From the NCBI GenBank assembly GCA_019637195.1, contig JAHBWA010000076.1:1-39924 (forward strand): a DNA stretch of 39,924 bases, written 5' to 3'. Below, in pieces: positions 8,160 through 16,464 of this stretch. This DNA is from Labilithrix sp. GTDB taxonomy: Bacteria; Myxococcota_A; Polyangia; Polyangiales; Polyangiaceae. How positions within the stretch are numbered: the stretch's first letter is position 1; the number at the start of each line of letters is the position of its first letter. Under the pieces are notes generated by a model. It was given only the letters and a program-made list of their open reading frames with translations. It made no database searches and had not been told where the DNA came from. Made by a program: the position numbers and the translations under genes.

Positions 8160-9248
8160 GTGAGCTCGAAATACCTCGTCACCGGAGCCACCGGGTTCCT
8201 CGGCAAGCACCTCGTCCGCGCCCTCGTGGACGCCGGGCACACGGTGAGCGCGCTGGTCCGGAAGAAGAGCGGAGACCTCCCGCCCGAGGTCACGCAGCTC
8301 GAGGGTGACGTCCTCGACCCGGCGAGCATCGAGGCGGCGCTCGCCGGCTGCGACGGCGTCTTCCACTGCGCCGGCAAGGTCTCGCGCAAGCCCGACGACG
8401 CCGAGGAGCTCTACAAGCTCCACGTCGAGGGCACGAAGAACGTCACCGCGGCGTGCATCGCGCGCGGGGTCCGCCGCGTCGTCGTCGCCTCGACCAGCGG
8501 GACGATCGCGGTGAGCGACGATCCCGATCGCGTCGCGACCGAGGACGACGAGACGCCGATCGGCCTCCTGAACCGCTGGCCGTACTACCGCTCGAAGCTC
8601 TTCGCCGAGCAGGTCGCGCTCGAGCGGCACGGCGCTCCGCTCGCCGACGGCTCCGGCAGGACGCTCGAGGTCGTCTGCGTGAACCCGACGCTGCTGCTCG
8701 GCCCCGGCGACGTGAACGGCTCGTCGACGGAGGACGTCCGGCTCTTCCTCGAGCGGAAGATCCCGGCCATCCCCCCGGGCGGCCTCTCGTACGTCGACGC
8801 GCGCGACGCCGCGAACGCGATGGTCCTCGCGATGGAGCGGGGCGTGGGCGGCCGCCGCTACCTCATCGGCGCGTCGAACCTGACCATCAAGGAGTTCTTC
8901 GCGCGGCTCGAGCGCGTCTCCGGCGTCCGCGGGCCGGTCCTGCCGATGCCGCGCCAGGGCCGCGAGATCGCGCGCACCGGGGCCGAGATGCTCGAGCGCC
9001 TCTCGTCGCGCCTCGGCATCCCCGTCGCCGTCGACCCGATCAGCCTCGATATGGGGCATTTCTACTGGTACCTCGACGCGTCGCTCGCGGAGAGCGAGCT
9101 CGGCTGGGCGCCGCGCGATCCGGTCGAGACCCTGGTAGACACGGTGCGCGATCTCGAAGAGCGCGGCGTGGTGTGGCCGGACGCAGGCGGCTCGGGGCTC
9201 CTGTCGACGATCCGCCGCCACGTGACGAACCTGCAGGACAACACGTGA
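8160..9248 (+). CDS. NAD-dependent epimerase/reductase (extended SDR)
   Basis: A 362-residue extended short-chain dehydrogenase. The N-terminal Rossmann motif is GATGFLG (9-15), and the catalytic Tyr-xxx-Lys appears as YYRSK after NRWP. The NPTLLLGPGD segment that follows the active site is typical of the dihydroflavonol-4-reductase / HpnA-like group. These enzymes reduce or epimerise sugars, sterols or other carbonyl substrates with NAD(P)H; the substrate here is unknown. The start is a GTG placed directly before SSKYLVTG. The gene's TGA overlaps the GTG of a small repeat ORF, which in turn overlaps the lipid kinase gene, giving a translationally coupled trio. A role in lipid or hopanoid-type membrane metabolism is possible but not shown. 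Confidence 0.9.
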   Translation: MSSKYLVTGATGFLGKHLVRALVDAGHTVSALVRKKSGDLPPEVTQLEGDVLDPASIEAALAGCDGVFHCAGKVSRKPDDAEELYKLHVEGTKNVTAACIARGVRRVVVASTSGTIAVSDDPDRVATEDDETPIGLLNRWPYYRSKLFAEQVALERHGAPLADGSGRTLEVVCVNPTLLLGPGDVNGSSTEDVRLFLERKIPAIPPGGLSYVDARDAANAMVLAMERGVGGRRYLIGASNLTIKEFFARLERVSGVRGPVLPMPRQGREIARTGAEMLERLSSRLGIPVAVDPISLDMGHFYWYLDASLAESELGWAPRDPVETLVDTVRDLEERGVVWPDAGGSGLLSTIRRHVTNLQDNT

Positions 9249-9397
9249 TCGCGCGGGGGGTCTTCGCCGCGGCCGGGGCCTTCGCCGCGGCCGGGGTCTT
9301 CGCCGTCCGAGGGGCCTTCGCCGCGGCCGGGGCCTTCGCCACCCGAGGGGCTTTCGCCGCCCGCCGGGCCTTCGCCGCGGCGCGGGGTGGCGCGTGA
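9245..9397 (+). CDS. Small ORF of seven hexapeptide repeats, coupled to both neighbours
   Basis: A 50-codon ORF starting with the GTG at 9245 (GTGA overlap with the epimerase stop at 9246-9248) and ending with the TGA at 9395-9397 (GTGA overlap with the lipid kinase GTG at 9394). After MIAR the product is seven copies of a hexapeptide close to G-A-F-A-A-A (variants GVFAAA, GVFAVR, GAFATR, GAFAAR), then ARGGA. It has many Ala and one Phe per repeat, and the Arg residues cluster towards the end. An AGGA lies 8 bases before the GTG. The sequence would form a hydrophobic, possibly amphipathic peptide. It may be a real membrane peptide, or a translated spacer that keeps ribosomes coupled to the lipid kinase. 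No known family. Confidence 0.4.
   Translation: MIARGVFAAAGAFAAAGVFAVRGAFAAAGAFATRGAFAARRAFAAARGGA
9257..9382 (+). repeat. 18-bp tandem repeat, seven copies
   Basis: Seven imperfect 18-bp units close to GGGGCCTTCGCCGCGGCC lie between the epimerase and lipid kinase genes. On the plus strand they encode GAFAAA-type hexapeptides. The opposite strand in one frame would read as AAKAP-type repeats like histone-like tails, but it has no start or host gene there. Confidence 0.85.
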
Positions 9398-10335
9398 AGC
9401 CGCTGCTCGTCGTGAACCCGAGCTCGGGCGGCGGCGCGACAGGCCGCACGTTCAAGACGATCCGCGGCGCGGTCGAGCGCGCGCTCGGCGAGGTCGAGGT
9501 CGTCATGACCGAGCGCGCCGGGCACGGGATCGACCTCGCGCGCGAGGGCGCGGTCGCGGGGCACCCGCTCGTCGTCGCCGTCGGCGGCGACGGCACCATC
9601 CACGAGGTGGTGAACGGCCTGATGCAGGCGCGGAGCGGCGACTACGGAACGAAGGCGCGAGACACCGAGCTAGGGCTCATCGGTCAGGGCACCGGCGGCG
9701 ATTTCCGCAAGACGCTCGGCGTGGAGCACCGCCTCGACCGCTACGTCGAGGCGCTCGCGAGCGGCCGGCGGCGCGCGGTCGATCTCGGCAAGTTCACCGG
9801 CGGCGGAAAGGCGGACCACCACTTCGTCAACATCCTCTCCGTGGGGATGGGCGGGCTGGTCGACCGCTACGTCGCGAGCGCCTCGCGCGCGCTCGGCGGC
9901 AAAGCCGCTTACTTCGGGGCGACGCTCAAGGCGCTGGCGGCCGCGCGGCTCGGGAACGTCCGCTGCACCGTCACCCACGACGGCGAGACGAAGGAGCACC
10001 GGATCCGGTCGTTCATGATCGCGATCTGCAACGGCCGGTTCTTCGGCAGCGGGATGAAGGTCGCGCCGATGGCCGAGCTCGACGACGGCACCTTCGAGCT
10101 CGTCGCGCTCGGCGCGACGAGCAAGCTCGGCTTCGCGCTGACGTCGGGGAGCATCTACACCGGCGCGCACATCGGGCAGCCCGGCACGGTGCACCTCCGG
10201 GGCCAGAAGATGAAGCTCGAGCTCGCCAACCAGGACGCGCGGGACGTGTTCCTCCTCGACGTCGACGGCGAGCCGATGGGCGGCTTGCCGCTCGAGATCG
10301 AGGTCGTCCCGCGCGCGCTGACCGTCCGAGCCTGA
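9394..10335 (+). CDS. Diacylglycerol/sphingosine kinase-family lipid kinase (YegS/DgkB-like)
   Basis: A 313-residue protein with the DAG-kinase catalytic fold. It has an N-terminal VNPSSGGG phosphate-binding turn (7-14), GGDGT (64-68) followed by IHEVVNGL, and GTGGDF (99-104) in place of the usual GTGNDF. These are the nucleotide-binding elements of soluble lipid kinases that phosphorylate diacylglycerol or related lipids using ATP. Length and domain order match YegS-type enzymes. The GTG at 9394 overlaps the stop of the repeat ORF and has a G-rich stretch (GGGGTGG) a few bases upstream. Lipid substrate is unknown. The downstream beta-propeller gene seems to have been joined here by a deletion. 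Confidence 0.9.
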   Translation: MKPLLVVNPSSGGGATGRTFKTIRGAVERALGEVEVVMTERAGHGIDLAREGAVAGHPLVVAVGGDGTIHEVVNGLMQARSGDYGTKARDTELGLIGQGTGGDFRKTLGVEHRLDRYVEALASGRRRAVDLGKFTGGGKADHHFVNILSVGMGGLVDRYVASASRALGGKAAYFGATLKALAAARLGNVRCTVTHDGETKEHRIRSFMIAICNGRFFGSGMKVAPMAELDDGTFELVALGATSKLGFALTSGSIYTGAHIGQPGTVHLRGQKMKLELANQDARDVFLLDVDGEPMGGLPLEIEVVPRALTVRA

Positions 10336-10387
10336 TCGCCAAGCGCGCGACGCGCCAGACAGGGGCAGCGCACCCGGCTGGATTCGC

Positions 10388-12550
10388 GCACCCGGCAGGA
10401 GCGTCCTCGACTACATCGCGCTCTCGCCGCTCGACAGCCGCATCGCGCTCCGCGGGAGCTTCCAGCTCGAGGGCACGCTGAGCCGGGACCCCATGGGCAA
10501 CGCAAGCGAGAGCGTCGGCCTCGACGGCGACACCGCCCACGTCGTCACTTGCAAGCGCGCGCCGTACGGCTCATGCCCCGGCAACGCAGAGCACACGCTC
10601 ACTACGGTCGACTTTTCGAAACCGAGCGCACCGCATCGACTCGCGGCGTTCGACCTCACACCGAGGTCGGAGCCGATCGCGCGCTTGTCGGGCAAGCGGC
10701 TGTATGTGACACGGAGCACGGACACGTGGTCGACCGATGGAGAGCACACATCCGTCGAGGTCTACGACCTGACGAACCCCGCTGCGCCCGTGCTCGCGGG
10801 CGCGACCGAGGTCCGCGGCGTCGTCTCGCGGCTCGTGCCGCTCGGGGCCGATCGCCTCCTCGCGCTCGGCAGCGCCTACAACTACGAGACCACGTCGCTC
10901 GACGGGGCCCTTCGCTTGCTCGACGTGTCGGATCCTGAGCGACCGAGTGAGCTCGACGCGTCCACGTTCGGCCGCGGCTGGACGGCGCCGGAGGCACCGA
11001 GCCTACTCCAGTACATCACGCGCGACGTCGATCGGAAGCTCATCGCTCTCCCGTTCAGCGGAAACGACGGCTTGACCGGCAAGTACGTTAGCGGCCTGCA
11101 GCTGTTCGACTACGACGCGGACAGGCTCACGACGACGAGCGTCATCGCCGCCAAAGGCTGGTTCGACCGCGGCGTGTTCTTGAAGGACCGCCTCCTCGCG
11201 CTCTCCGACGAAGCGCTGACCGTCATCGACTACGCGAACCGCGATCGACCTCGCGTCGTCCGATCGCTCACGCTCTCCCGGGACGTCGCCTCGGCGCAGC
11301 CCGCGGGCGCCACGATCGTGCAGGTCTCGACGGACCGGGGACACGAGCTTCCGAGGAGCGAGCTCCGCGTCCTTCCCCTCGCGAACGCCGAGGAGGACAC
11401 GCTCGAGCCGAGCGCTCCGACGATCTCGCTCGACGGCTACGACGCGCAGGTCTTTCGCAACGGCGACCTCGCCTACGTCGTGACCACGGTCGACTCCAAG
11501 CTCAGCCAGTATTCCACGCGCAGCATCCCGCGGGTCCAGGTCGTCGATCTCTCGAGCGGCGAGCCGACGCTGAGGGGCGCGGTCGATCTCCCGGAGGGCT
11601 CACGCCCCCTGCGGTGGGCCGGCCGCGACTACGCGACCTGGCATGACACGCCGCGCGTCGTGCAGGTCGGGGGCAGCGCGCTCGCGTTCCGCCCGATGCC
11701 CGGCACCACGGACGACAGCGCGGCAGGTCGGGAGGAGGCGCGGAAGCTCTACGTCGTCGATCTCTCCGATCCGGACAGGCCCAGCCTCGCGTCGACGTTC
11801 GTCGCGCCGGACGACGATACGTGGTGGGGCAACGTCCGGGTCGTCGGCGGCGCGCTCTACGCCACGCACTATGAGCACGCGACCCCGCGGCTGCACGACA
11901 GCGATCCGCGCAAGGCACACACGAGGGGCCGGGTCCGCTACTACCTCGATCGCATCGATCTCACCGATCGCGCGCGCCCGACGGTCTCCCAGCGCATCAA
12001 CGTGCCTGGACTCCTGGTCGGCGCCAGCGAAGCCGATCCGTCGCTCCTCTACTTCGTCGACTACCGCTGGCACGACGACTACACGGTCGCGCCGAAGAAC
12101 GAGCTCGCGGCGGCGAGGCTCGTCGGTGACGAGGCCCACCTCGAGTCGACCACGCCGCTCGACGGCTGGGTGGGCGGCGTCTTCCTCCGCGGCGCGCGGG
12201 CGTACGCGAGCGCCCAGGAGTACACGCAACAGGACGGGACAGGCCGAGCCGACGCGAGCCCGGTGACGCTGCTCGAGATCGATCTCTCGGAGCCGACGCG
12301 CCCGGTCGCGCGCGCGTCGAGGCCCGCGGAAGGCCTGGGCTGGCTCGTCGATGTCGAAGGCGAACGCGCGCTCTTCACCTCGAGGTGGGGCGAGGAGGGG
12401 CTCGACGTCTACGCGCTGAGGCCCGGTCGGGTCCCCTCGTTCGTGCAGTTCGTGCGCACCGGCTGGATCCCGACCGACATCGCTCGTCACGGCGGAGACC
12501 TCTACCTCTCGACCGGCTACTGGGGTCTTCAGAAGATCTCGGGGCGCTGA
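10388..12550 (+). pseudogene. 5'-truncated beta-propeller domain protein
   Basis: The reading frame is open from 10322 to the stop at 12550. The first usable start is ATG 10493, giving 685 residues, but the 30 or so codons before it (about 10400-10490) read as good protein: LDYIALSPLDSR, then ALRGSFQLEGTLS. No ATG, GTG or TTG lies between the in-frame stop at 10319-10321 and 10493. The product has repeated propeller blades (VEVYDLTNPAAPVLAGATEV, LRLLDVSDPERP, LTVIDYANRDRP, KLYVVDLSDPDRP, LLEIDLSEPTRPV), as in secreted beta-propeller proteins (Pfam Beta_propel type). It lacks the signal peptide and first blades expected of that family. Either a remnant expressed from 10493 or a pseudogene; the 3' two thirds are intact. 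The start coordinate given is approximate. Confidence 0.65.
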
Positions 12551-12997
12551 CCGCCCGGCTCGCGAGGCAGCACGCCGTGCCGACCGGCGCCGCCTCGTCA
12601 TTCATCACCGCTCCTCCGGCGCGCGGTGGCTCGCGTTCTCGTCGGGAGATCGCGGCCCCCTCGGCGTCGGCTGCGCGCTGGCCACCTCCTTGCTGTCGGC
12701 GGTCGTGCGACGCGGCGAGGATCGCCGCGTCGTTCCAACGTCCGCAGCCCATCGAGAAGGTTCTCGCGATCCAATGACGGTCGCGCATTCTCCCCGCTCG
12801 GCTGAGCAAGCGGCTCTCTTCCCGGCGCTTTCGTGCGCAGAACTTTCCGCCCCGCAGAACTTGCCGCCGAACACGCCGCGCGCGCGTCCAAGCTCGAGCA
12901 TCGCGACGCTCTCCATCGAACTTCTCCGAACGGTTGCCCGCGGTTTGCCGATCCGCCACGCGCCGCGACGACTAAGGTGCGAGAAGGAAGGTCGCCA
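12551..12997. other. Gene-free stretch
   Basis: No ORF here has convincing coding character on either strand. I see no clear repeat, and no hairpin beyond what GC-rich DNA gives by chance. It separates the beta-propeller remnant from the small membrane protein gene. Confidence 0.5.
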
Positions 12998-13027
12998 ATG
13001 CACGAACGCGCGAGCCAAGCATCATGA
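12998..13027 (+). CDS. Possible 9-residue leader peptide (MHERASQAS)
   Basis: An ATG at 12998 preceded by a good Shine-Dalgarno (AAGGAAGG, ending about 7 bases upstream) opens a 9-codon ORF. Its TGA (13025-13027) overlaps the ATG of the next gene (ATGA). The downstream gene has no Shine-Dalgarno of its own, so its translation may depend on this leader. It may equally be fortuitous. Confidence 0.35.
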   Translation: MHERASQAS

Positions 13028-13377
13028 GTCCGAGCCTGACGTGGGGAGCACCGGAGCGGCGACCGCGCCGGTCGAGAGTGCTCTTCTCGCGCGTCGTCGG
13101 CGCGCTGGCGTGGGTCCTCGCCGGAGGGATCGCGATCGCGGTCTACACGAACGTGATCGTCGACGACTCGGACCTCCGCCTCCGCACCGAAGCCCTCGCG
13201 AGAGAGACGGCCCGTTGCGGGGACGGGTGCCACATCACGAGCACGCAGATCCGGCGGACCGTCCTCGAGTACCGCGCCGACTTCGAGCTCGACGGCAGCG
13301 AATCGGTGCGCGTGATCTGCCGGCGCGACGCGATCGCCTTCGGCCCGCACCGCTGCACCTCCCGGACGTCGGAGTAG
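13024..13377 (+). CDS. Small single-pass membrane protein, unknown function
   Basis: A 117-residue protein with a basic N-terminus, one transmembrane helix (about 24-43, VVGALAWVLAGGIAIAVYT) and a soluble C-terminal domain of about 70 residues. That domain contains four cysteines (near CGDGC, ICRR and HRC), suggesting disulfides or metal binding on the outer side of the membrane. I do not recognise a family. The start overlaps the stop of a 9-codon leader ORF. It is followed by a 134-bp gap and an AraC-type regulator on the same strand. Confidence 0.65.
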   Translation: MSPSLTWGAPERRPRRSRVLFSRVVGALAWVLAGGIAIAVYTNVIVDDSDLRLRTEALARETARCGDGCHITSTQIRRTVLEYRADFELDGSESVRVICRRDAIAFGPHRCTSRTSE

Positions 13378-13511
13378 CCGTCGGGGAGGTTCGCGTCGTG
13401 CGAGCGCGGAGGCGCGCAGCGGCCGACCGCACGCCGGCGCGCTCCAGGCCGCGTCCGCGAAGCCGCTCCGGCGAAGGTCGCCGAACTGGTCTATCCTGAC
13501 CCGCGCACTCG

Positions 13512-14327
13512 ATGACAGCGCCTTCGACGTTCGAAGCGGTCCCAGAGCTGAACGACTTCTTCGGCCCACCTGCGCGGCGGTACATCGTGCGCCGCTCCTT
13601 CGCCTACTGGCAGCTCGATCGCCGCGTCTTCGGCTCGATCCTCTGGGGCCGTCCCGACGAGACCGACGTCGACGAGATGTGCGCGGCGCACGAGGTCGGC
13701 GCCGACCCGCTCTTCCGAGGGCACACGTCCCTCATCGATCTGCGCGGGCTCGAGGCCGTCGATCTCCTCGCGTTCGAGCGACTGCTGGCGTACCTGCAGT
13801 CGCGCCGTGACGCGTGGTCGCCGAACGTGGCCAGGCAAGCGGTGCTCCACCGCGGCGGCCTCGCCCACGCGACCGTCGTCGGGATGTTCCAGTTCCTGAG
13901 TCCCGGGCATCCGGTCACCTTCTTCGCCGATCCCGTGCTCGCGTACGAAGCGGTCGGAGCCACCGAGGTGCACGAAGAGCTCGAGGCGCTCCGCGCGAGC
14001 TTGTTCGGCGCGCCGGAGGTCGTGCGCCGCGTCCGCGCCGCCTTCGATGCCCTCCCCCCGCGCGCGGGCCCCGAGGCCGTCGCCCGCCACATCGGCATGA
14101 GCGTCCGATCGCTCCAGCGGCACCTGACCGCGCTCGGTAGCTCGCTCCGACGCGAACGGCAGCTGCACGCGATCCGCGCGAGCGAGCGCCTGCTCGAGGC
14201 CACGGACCTGGACCTCGACGCGATCGCGGCGCTGGTCGGCGTGAGCTCCGCCTCTCACCTCGTGACGCTCTTCCGGCAGCACCGCGGCACCACGCCCGGC
14301 GCCGTCCGCGAGCGGCGCAAGGGGTGA
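13512..14327 (+). CDS. AraC-family transcriptional regulator
   Basis: A 271-residue protein. The C-terminal part (about 180-268) contains the two helix-turn-helix motifs of the AraC/XylS family. The first is in AVARHIGMSVRSLQRHL and the second in IAALVGVSSASHLVTLFRQH, followed by GTTPGAVRERR, close to the usual G..P..YR ending. The N-terminal 170 residues form an uncharacterised domain, presumably effector-binding. TATCCT lies 14 bases before the ATG and no Shine-Dalgarno is seen. Its targets cannot be read from the sequence. The converging lipoprotein gene begins 10 bp past its stop, so both 3' ends are nearly adjacent. Confidence 0.88.
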   Translation: MTAPSTFEAVPELNDFFGPPARRYIVRRSFAYWQLDRRVFGSILWGRPDETDVDEMCAAHEVGADPLFRGHTSLIDLRGLEAVDLLAFERLLAYLQSRRDAWSPNVARQAVLHRGGLAHATVVGMFQFLSPGHPVTFFADPVLAYEAVGATEVHEELEALRASLFGAPEVVRRVRAAFDALPPRAGPEAVARHIGMSVRSLQRHLTALGSSLRRERQLHAIRASERLLEATDLDLDAIAALVGVSSASHLVTLFRQHRGTTPGAVRERRKG

Positions 14328-14337
14328 CGCGGCGCCC

Positions 14338-15756
14338 TCAGCCCTTCGGACAGGGCGCCGGGTTCGGGCAGGCGGCGGTGGACGACTTCGGGAACGTCTG
14401 CGTACAGCGGCCGACGCGCGCGAACGTGTTGGACGAGAGGAAGTCGAGCGGATCGCCCGTCCAGCCGCGGATGATCCCGTCGCCGGCGCTGTCCTCGATC
14501 GCGGTGTTCGTCACGAACACCGCGGCTGGCTGTCCGCCGAAGACGATGACCGCGCCCTCGTTCGTGAAGCCCTGGTTCGCCGGGCTCGGACAGTCGTAGC
14601 TCGAGATGCCGGACGAGCCTCCGGCGTACGCGATCTTCGCGTGGTCGATCCGGCCGTTCGGCGCGGGCATCCCCTTCAGCGTGATGCCGACCCAGTCGCC
14701 CGCTCGCGGCGCGGCCTCGGCCGACGTGAAGACGATGGGCGCCTCCGCCGTGCCGACGGCGCGGAGCGCGCCGATCGCCGGCTCGCTGGTCGACGGAGCG
14801 TCCAAGAGCAGCCTCGAGCCCTTCGCGAAGCGCATCGTGACGCCCGCTTCGATCGTCAGCGTGGCCACCGAGCCGCCCGCGCCGCCGACCGTGATCTGGG
14901 CGCCGCGGACGAAGTAGGGGACACCGCGGTTCGCGAACGTCACGTCCTCCTTGATGGCGTCGCGGTTGGTGAGCGCCGCGAGGATGATCGCGTCGTTCTC
15001 GTTGCCCGTGTACGTGCCGGGAGGGATGCTGCCCGCGGAGCGCGCCCACGAGCTGGCGGGGTACGAGGCGCTGCCGGTGACGGTGAGCGCCGCCGACGTC
15101 CCCGCGAGCGCGCCGCCTTCGCGGAGCAGCAGGCCGAGCGACGCGGACCCGCGCAGCGCGACGTGATCCACGTGGACGAGGCCCTGCGGCGGCAGATCCT
15201 GATCGCCGCGGACGTCGAGCATCGCGAACTCGTCGAGCCGATCGCCGTTCGCGAAGCCCCCGCCGTCGATCGACACGTGCGCCAGGCGCACGTCGGCCGT
15301 TCCGCGCACCTCGATCCGGCTCCAGGGATCGGCCGCGTCCGCGCGCTCGATCGCGATCGGTTTGTCGGCGGCGCCCTCCGCGAGGAGCTTGCCCTCGACG
15401 AGAACGCCTTGGCCCTTGCGGATGCGGACGACCGCGCACGGCTCGATCGTGAGCGACTGCCCTTCGCGGATGGTCAGGCCGAAATCGATGACGTGCGGGC
15501 TCGCCGCCTCCGTCCACACCTCGCTGTCGGAGGCGAGGGAGCCGCTATGGACCGTGCCTTCGCCCGTCGGCGGCGTGCAGGTCGACGCGACCGGTGCGTC
15601 CTCGCCCGCGCCGCCGTCGCTCCCTTCACCCGGCGTCGCCTCGGCGGGGGCCGCGTCGTCGGTGCAGCCGGCGCCGGCGCCGAACGCGGCGAGAGCTACA
15701 CCGAGAGACGCGAGCGTCACGCGCCGCGCGAAAGAGAGGCCAAGGCCGTTCGTCAT
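14338..15756 (-). CDS. Exported right-handed beta-helix lipoprotein
   Basis: A 472-residue protein with an N-terminal export signal (RRVTLASLGVALAAFG) and a Cys at the end of GAGAGC, a weak lipobox. An Asp/Glu/Pro-rich linker follows. The bulk is a succession of short beta-strand repeats with periodic Gly, Asn and Asp, as in pectate-lyase-like parallel beta-helices (for example IEVRGTADVRLAHVSIDGGG, then VHVDHVALRGSASLGLLLR, and IVFTSAEAAPRAGDWVGITL). Such folds bind or cut polysaccharides, but no catalytic residues can be assigned. The start was set at ATG 15756 because the signal peptide then sits at the N-terminus. The in-frame ATG at 15789 would add 11 residues. Confidence 0.75.
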   Translation of the reverse strand: MTNGLGLSFARRVTLASLGVALAAFGAGAGCTDDAAPAEATPGEGSDGGAGEDAPVASTCTPPTGEGTVHSGSLASDSEVWTEAASPHVIDFGLTIREGQSLTIEPCAVVRIRKGQGVLVEGKLLAEGAADKPIAIERADAADPWSRIEVRGTADVRLAHVSIDGGGFANGDRLDEFAMLDVRGDQDLPPQGLVHVDHVALRGSASLGLLLREGGALAGTSAALTVTGSASYPASSWARSAGSIPPGTYTGNENDAIILAALTNRDAIKEDVTFANRGVPYFVRGAQITVGGAGGSVATLTIEAGVTMRFAKGSRLLLDAPSTSEPAIGALRAVGTAEAPIVFTSAEAAPRAGDWVGITLKGMPAPNGRIDHAKIAYAGGSSGISSYDCPSPANQGFTNEGAVIVFGGQPAAVFVTNTAIEDSAGDGIIRGWTGDPLDFLSSNTFARVGRCTQTFPKSSTAACPNPAPCPKG

Positions 15757-15887
15757 GTCCAACCTGTGAAAGCTACGGGGAATAAGCACCCGTTCAGCCT
15801 AACGACGGTGTGGCGCAGCCGCCATTGCGCGCGGCCGCCAATCGCTTTCACGTTCGCGCCAGCGCGCCGCCGTCCGGCGCGCCGCGC

Positions 15888-15901
15888 CGTGCCGCGGCAC
15901 G
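15888..15901. promoter_or_regulatory. 14-bp perfect palindrome between divergent genes
   Basis: CGTGCCGCGGCACG in the 232-bp gap between the divergent lipoprotein (start 15756) and SixA-like (start 15989) genes. It could be an operator, but palindromes of this kind arise often in GC-rich DNA. Confidence 0.25.
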
Positions 15902-15976
15902 TCGGTGCGGTCGCGGCACCTTCCTCTCCTCCACCTACTCCTTCGCGCCTGAGGCGGCGCGCGCGGGCGCCCGTAG

Positions 15977-15982
15977 TAGAGT
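15977..15982 (+). promoter_or_regulatory. -10-like hexamer before SixA-like gene
   Basis: TAGAGT, 6 bases before the GTG at 15989. No -35 at 16-18 bp and no Shine-Dalgarno. Confidence 0.3.
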
Positions 15983-15988
15983 GAGCGC

Positions 15989-16462
15989 GTGGAAATCTAC
16001 CTGCTTCGATCGTCGCTCGTGATCGGTGACGCGCCCTCCGTCCCCGAGGCGGAGCGCGGCCTCTCGCTCGAGGGGCGGCAGATCGTTCGCGCGATCGGGA
16101 ACAAGATCCGGCTGACCGAGGAGCCGAGCTTCGACCGCTTCGTCACGAGCCCGCGGCCGGCCGCCGTGCAGACCGCCGAGCTGTTCGCCGACCGCACCGA
16201 CTACGTCGGCGTGGTCGAGACGCTCCCGCTGCTCGCCGCCGACACGCCCGCGTCGGTGATCGTCCCGCTCCTCCTCGCGCGCGGCGGGCGAATGGTCGTC
16301 GTCGCGGACGAGCCCTTGCTCGCGTCGGTCGGCGCGTTCCTCGTCGGGCGCCCGACGTTCCCGCCGGCGCTCCACGCGCAGGTGTCGGTGATCCAGGACC
16401 GCAAGCCCGCCTGGTGCCTTCGTCCGGGCGAGCTCGGACGCCAGCTCCTCCTGGTGGCGTGA
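15989..16462 (+). CDS. SixA-like histidine phosphatase homologue lacking its catalytic residues
   Basis: A 157-residue protein matching the SixA phosphohistidine phosphatase in length and order. The N-terminal strand is MEIYLLR, then a LSLEGRQ segment, SPRPAAVQTAELF (54-66) and VVVADEP (103-109). SixA enzymes remove phosphate from histidine through the motif RHG, a second Arg in SPxxRAxQT, and a second His in a (G/S)HxP strand. Here RHG is R7-S8-S9, the second Arg position is Ala58 and the second His is Asp107. Only the first Arg remains. The domain probably folds but cannot use the known mechanism, so it may bind phosphate or a protein partner. The start is a GTG. The stop lies two bases before the dehydrogenase ATG, so the two are co-translated. 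Confidence 0.8.
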   Translation: MEIYLLRSSLVIGDAPSVPEAERGLSLEGRQIVRAIGNKIRLTEEPSFDRFVTSPRPAAVQTAELFADRTDYVGVVETLPLLAADTPASVIVPLLLARGGRMVVVADEPLLASVGAFLVGRPTFPPALHAQVSVIQDRKPAWCLRPGELGRQLLLVA

Positions 16463-16464
16463 CG

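Noticed and set aside
9257..9382. AAKAP-type histone-like tail on the minus strand
   Set aside because: The frame has no nearby start, passes through the lipid kinase and epimerase genes as nonsense composition, and lacks any host domain. The plus-strand reading fits both gene junctions.
12598..13569. A 323-codon minus-strand ORF and related ORFs in 12.4-13.6 kb
   Set aside because: They overlap the small membrane protein and AraC regulator starts, show no domain, and have a composition typical of shadows. The stretch 12551-12997 holds nothing I can support.
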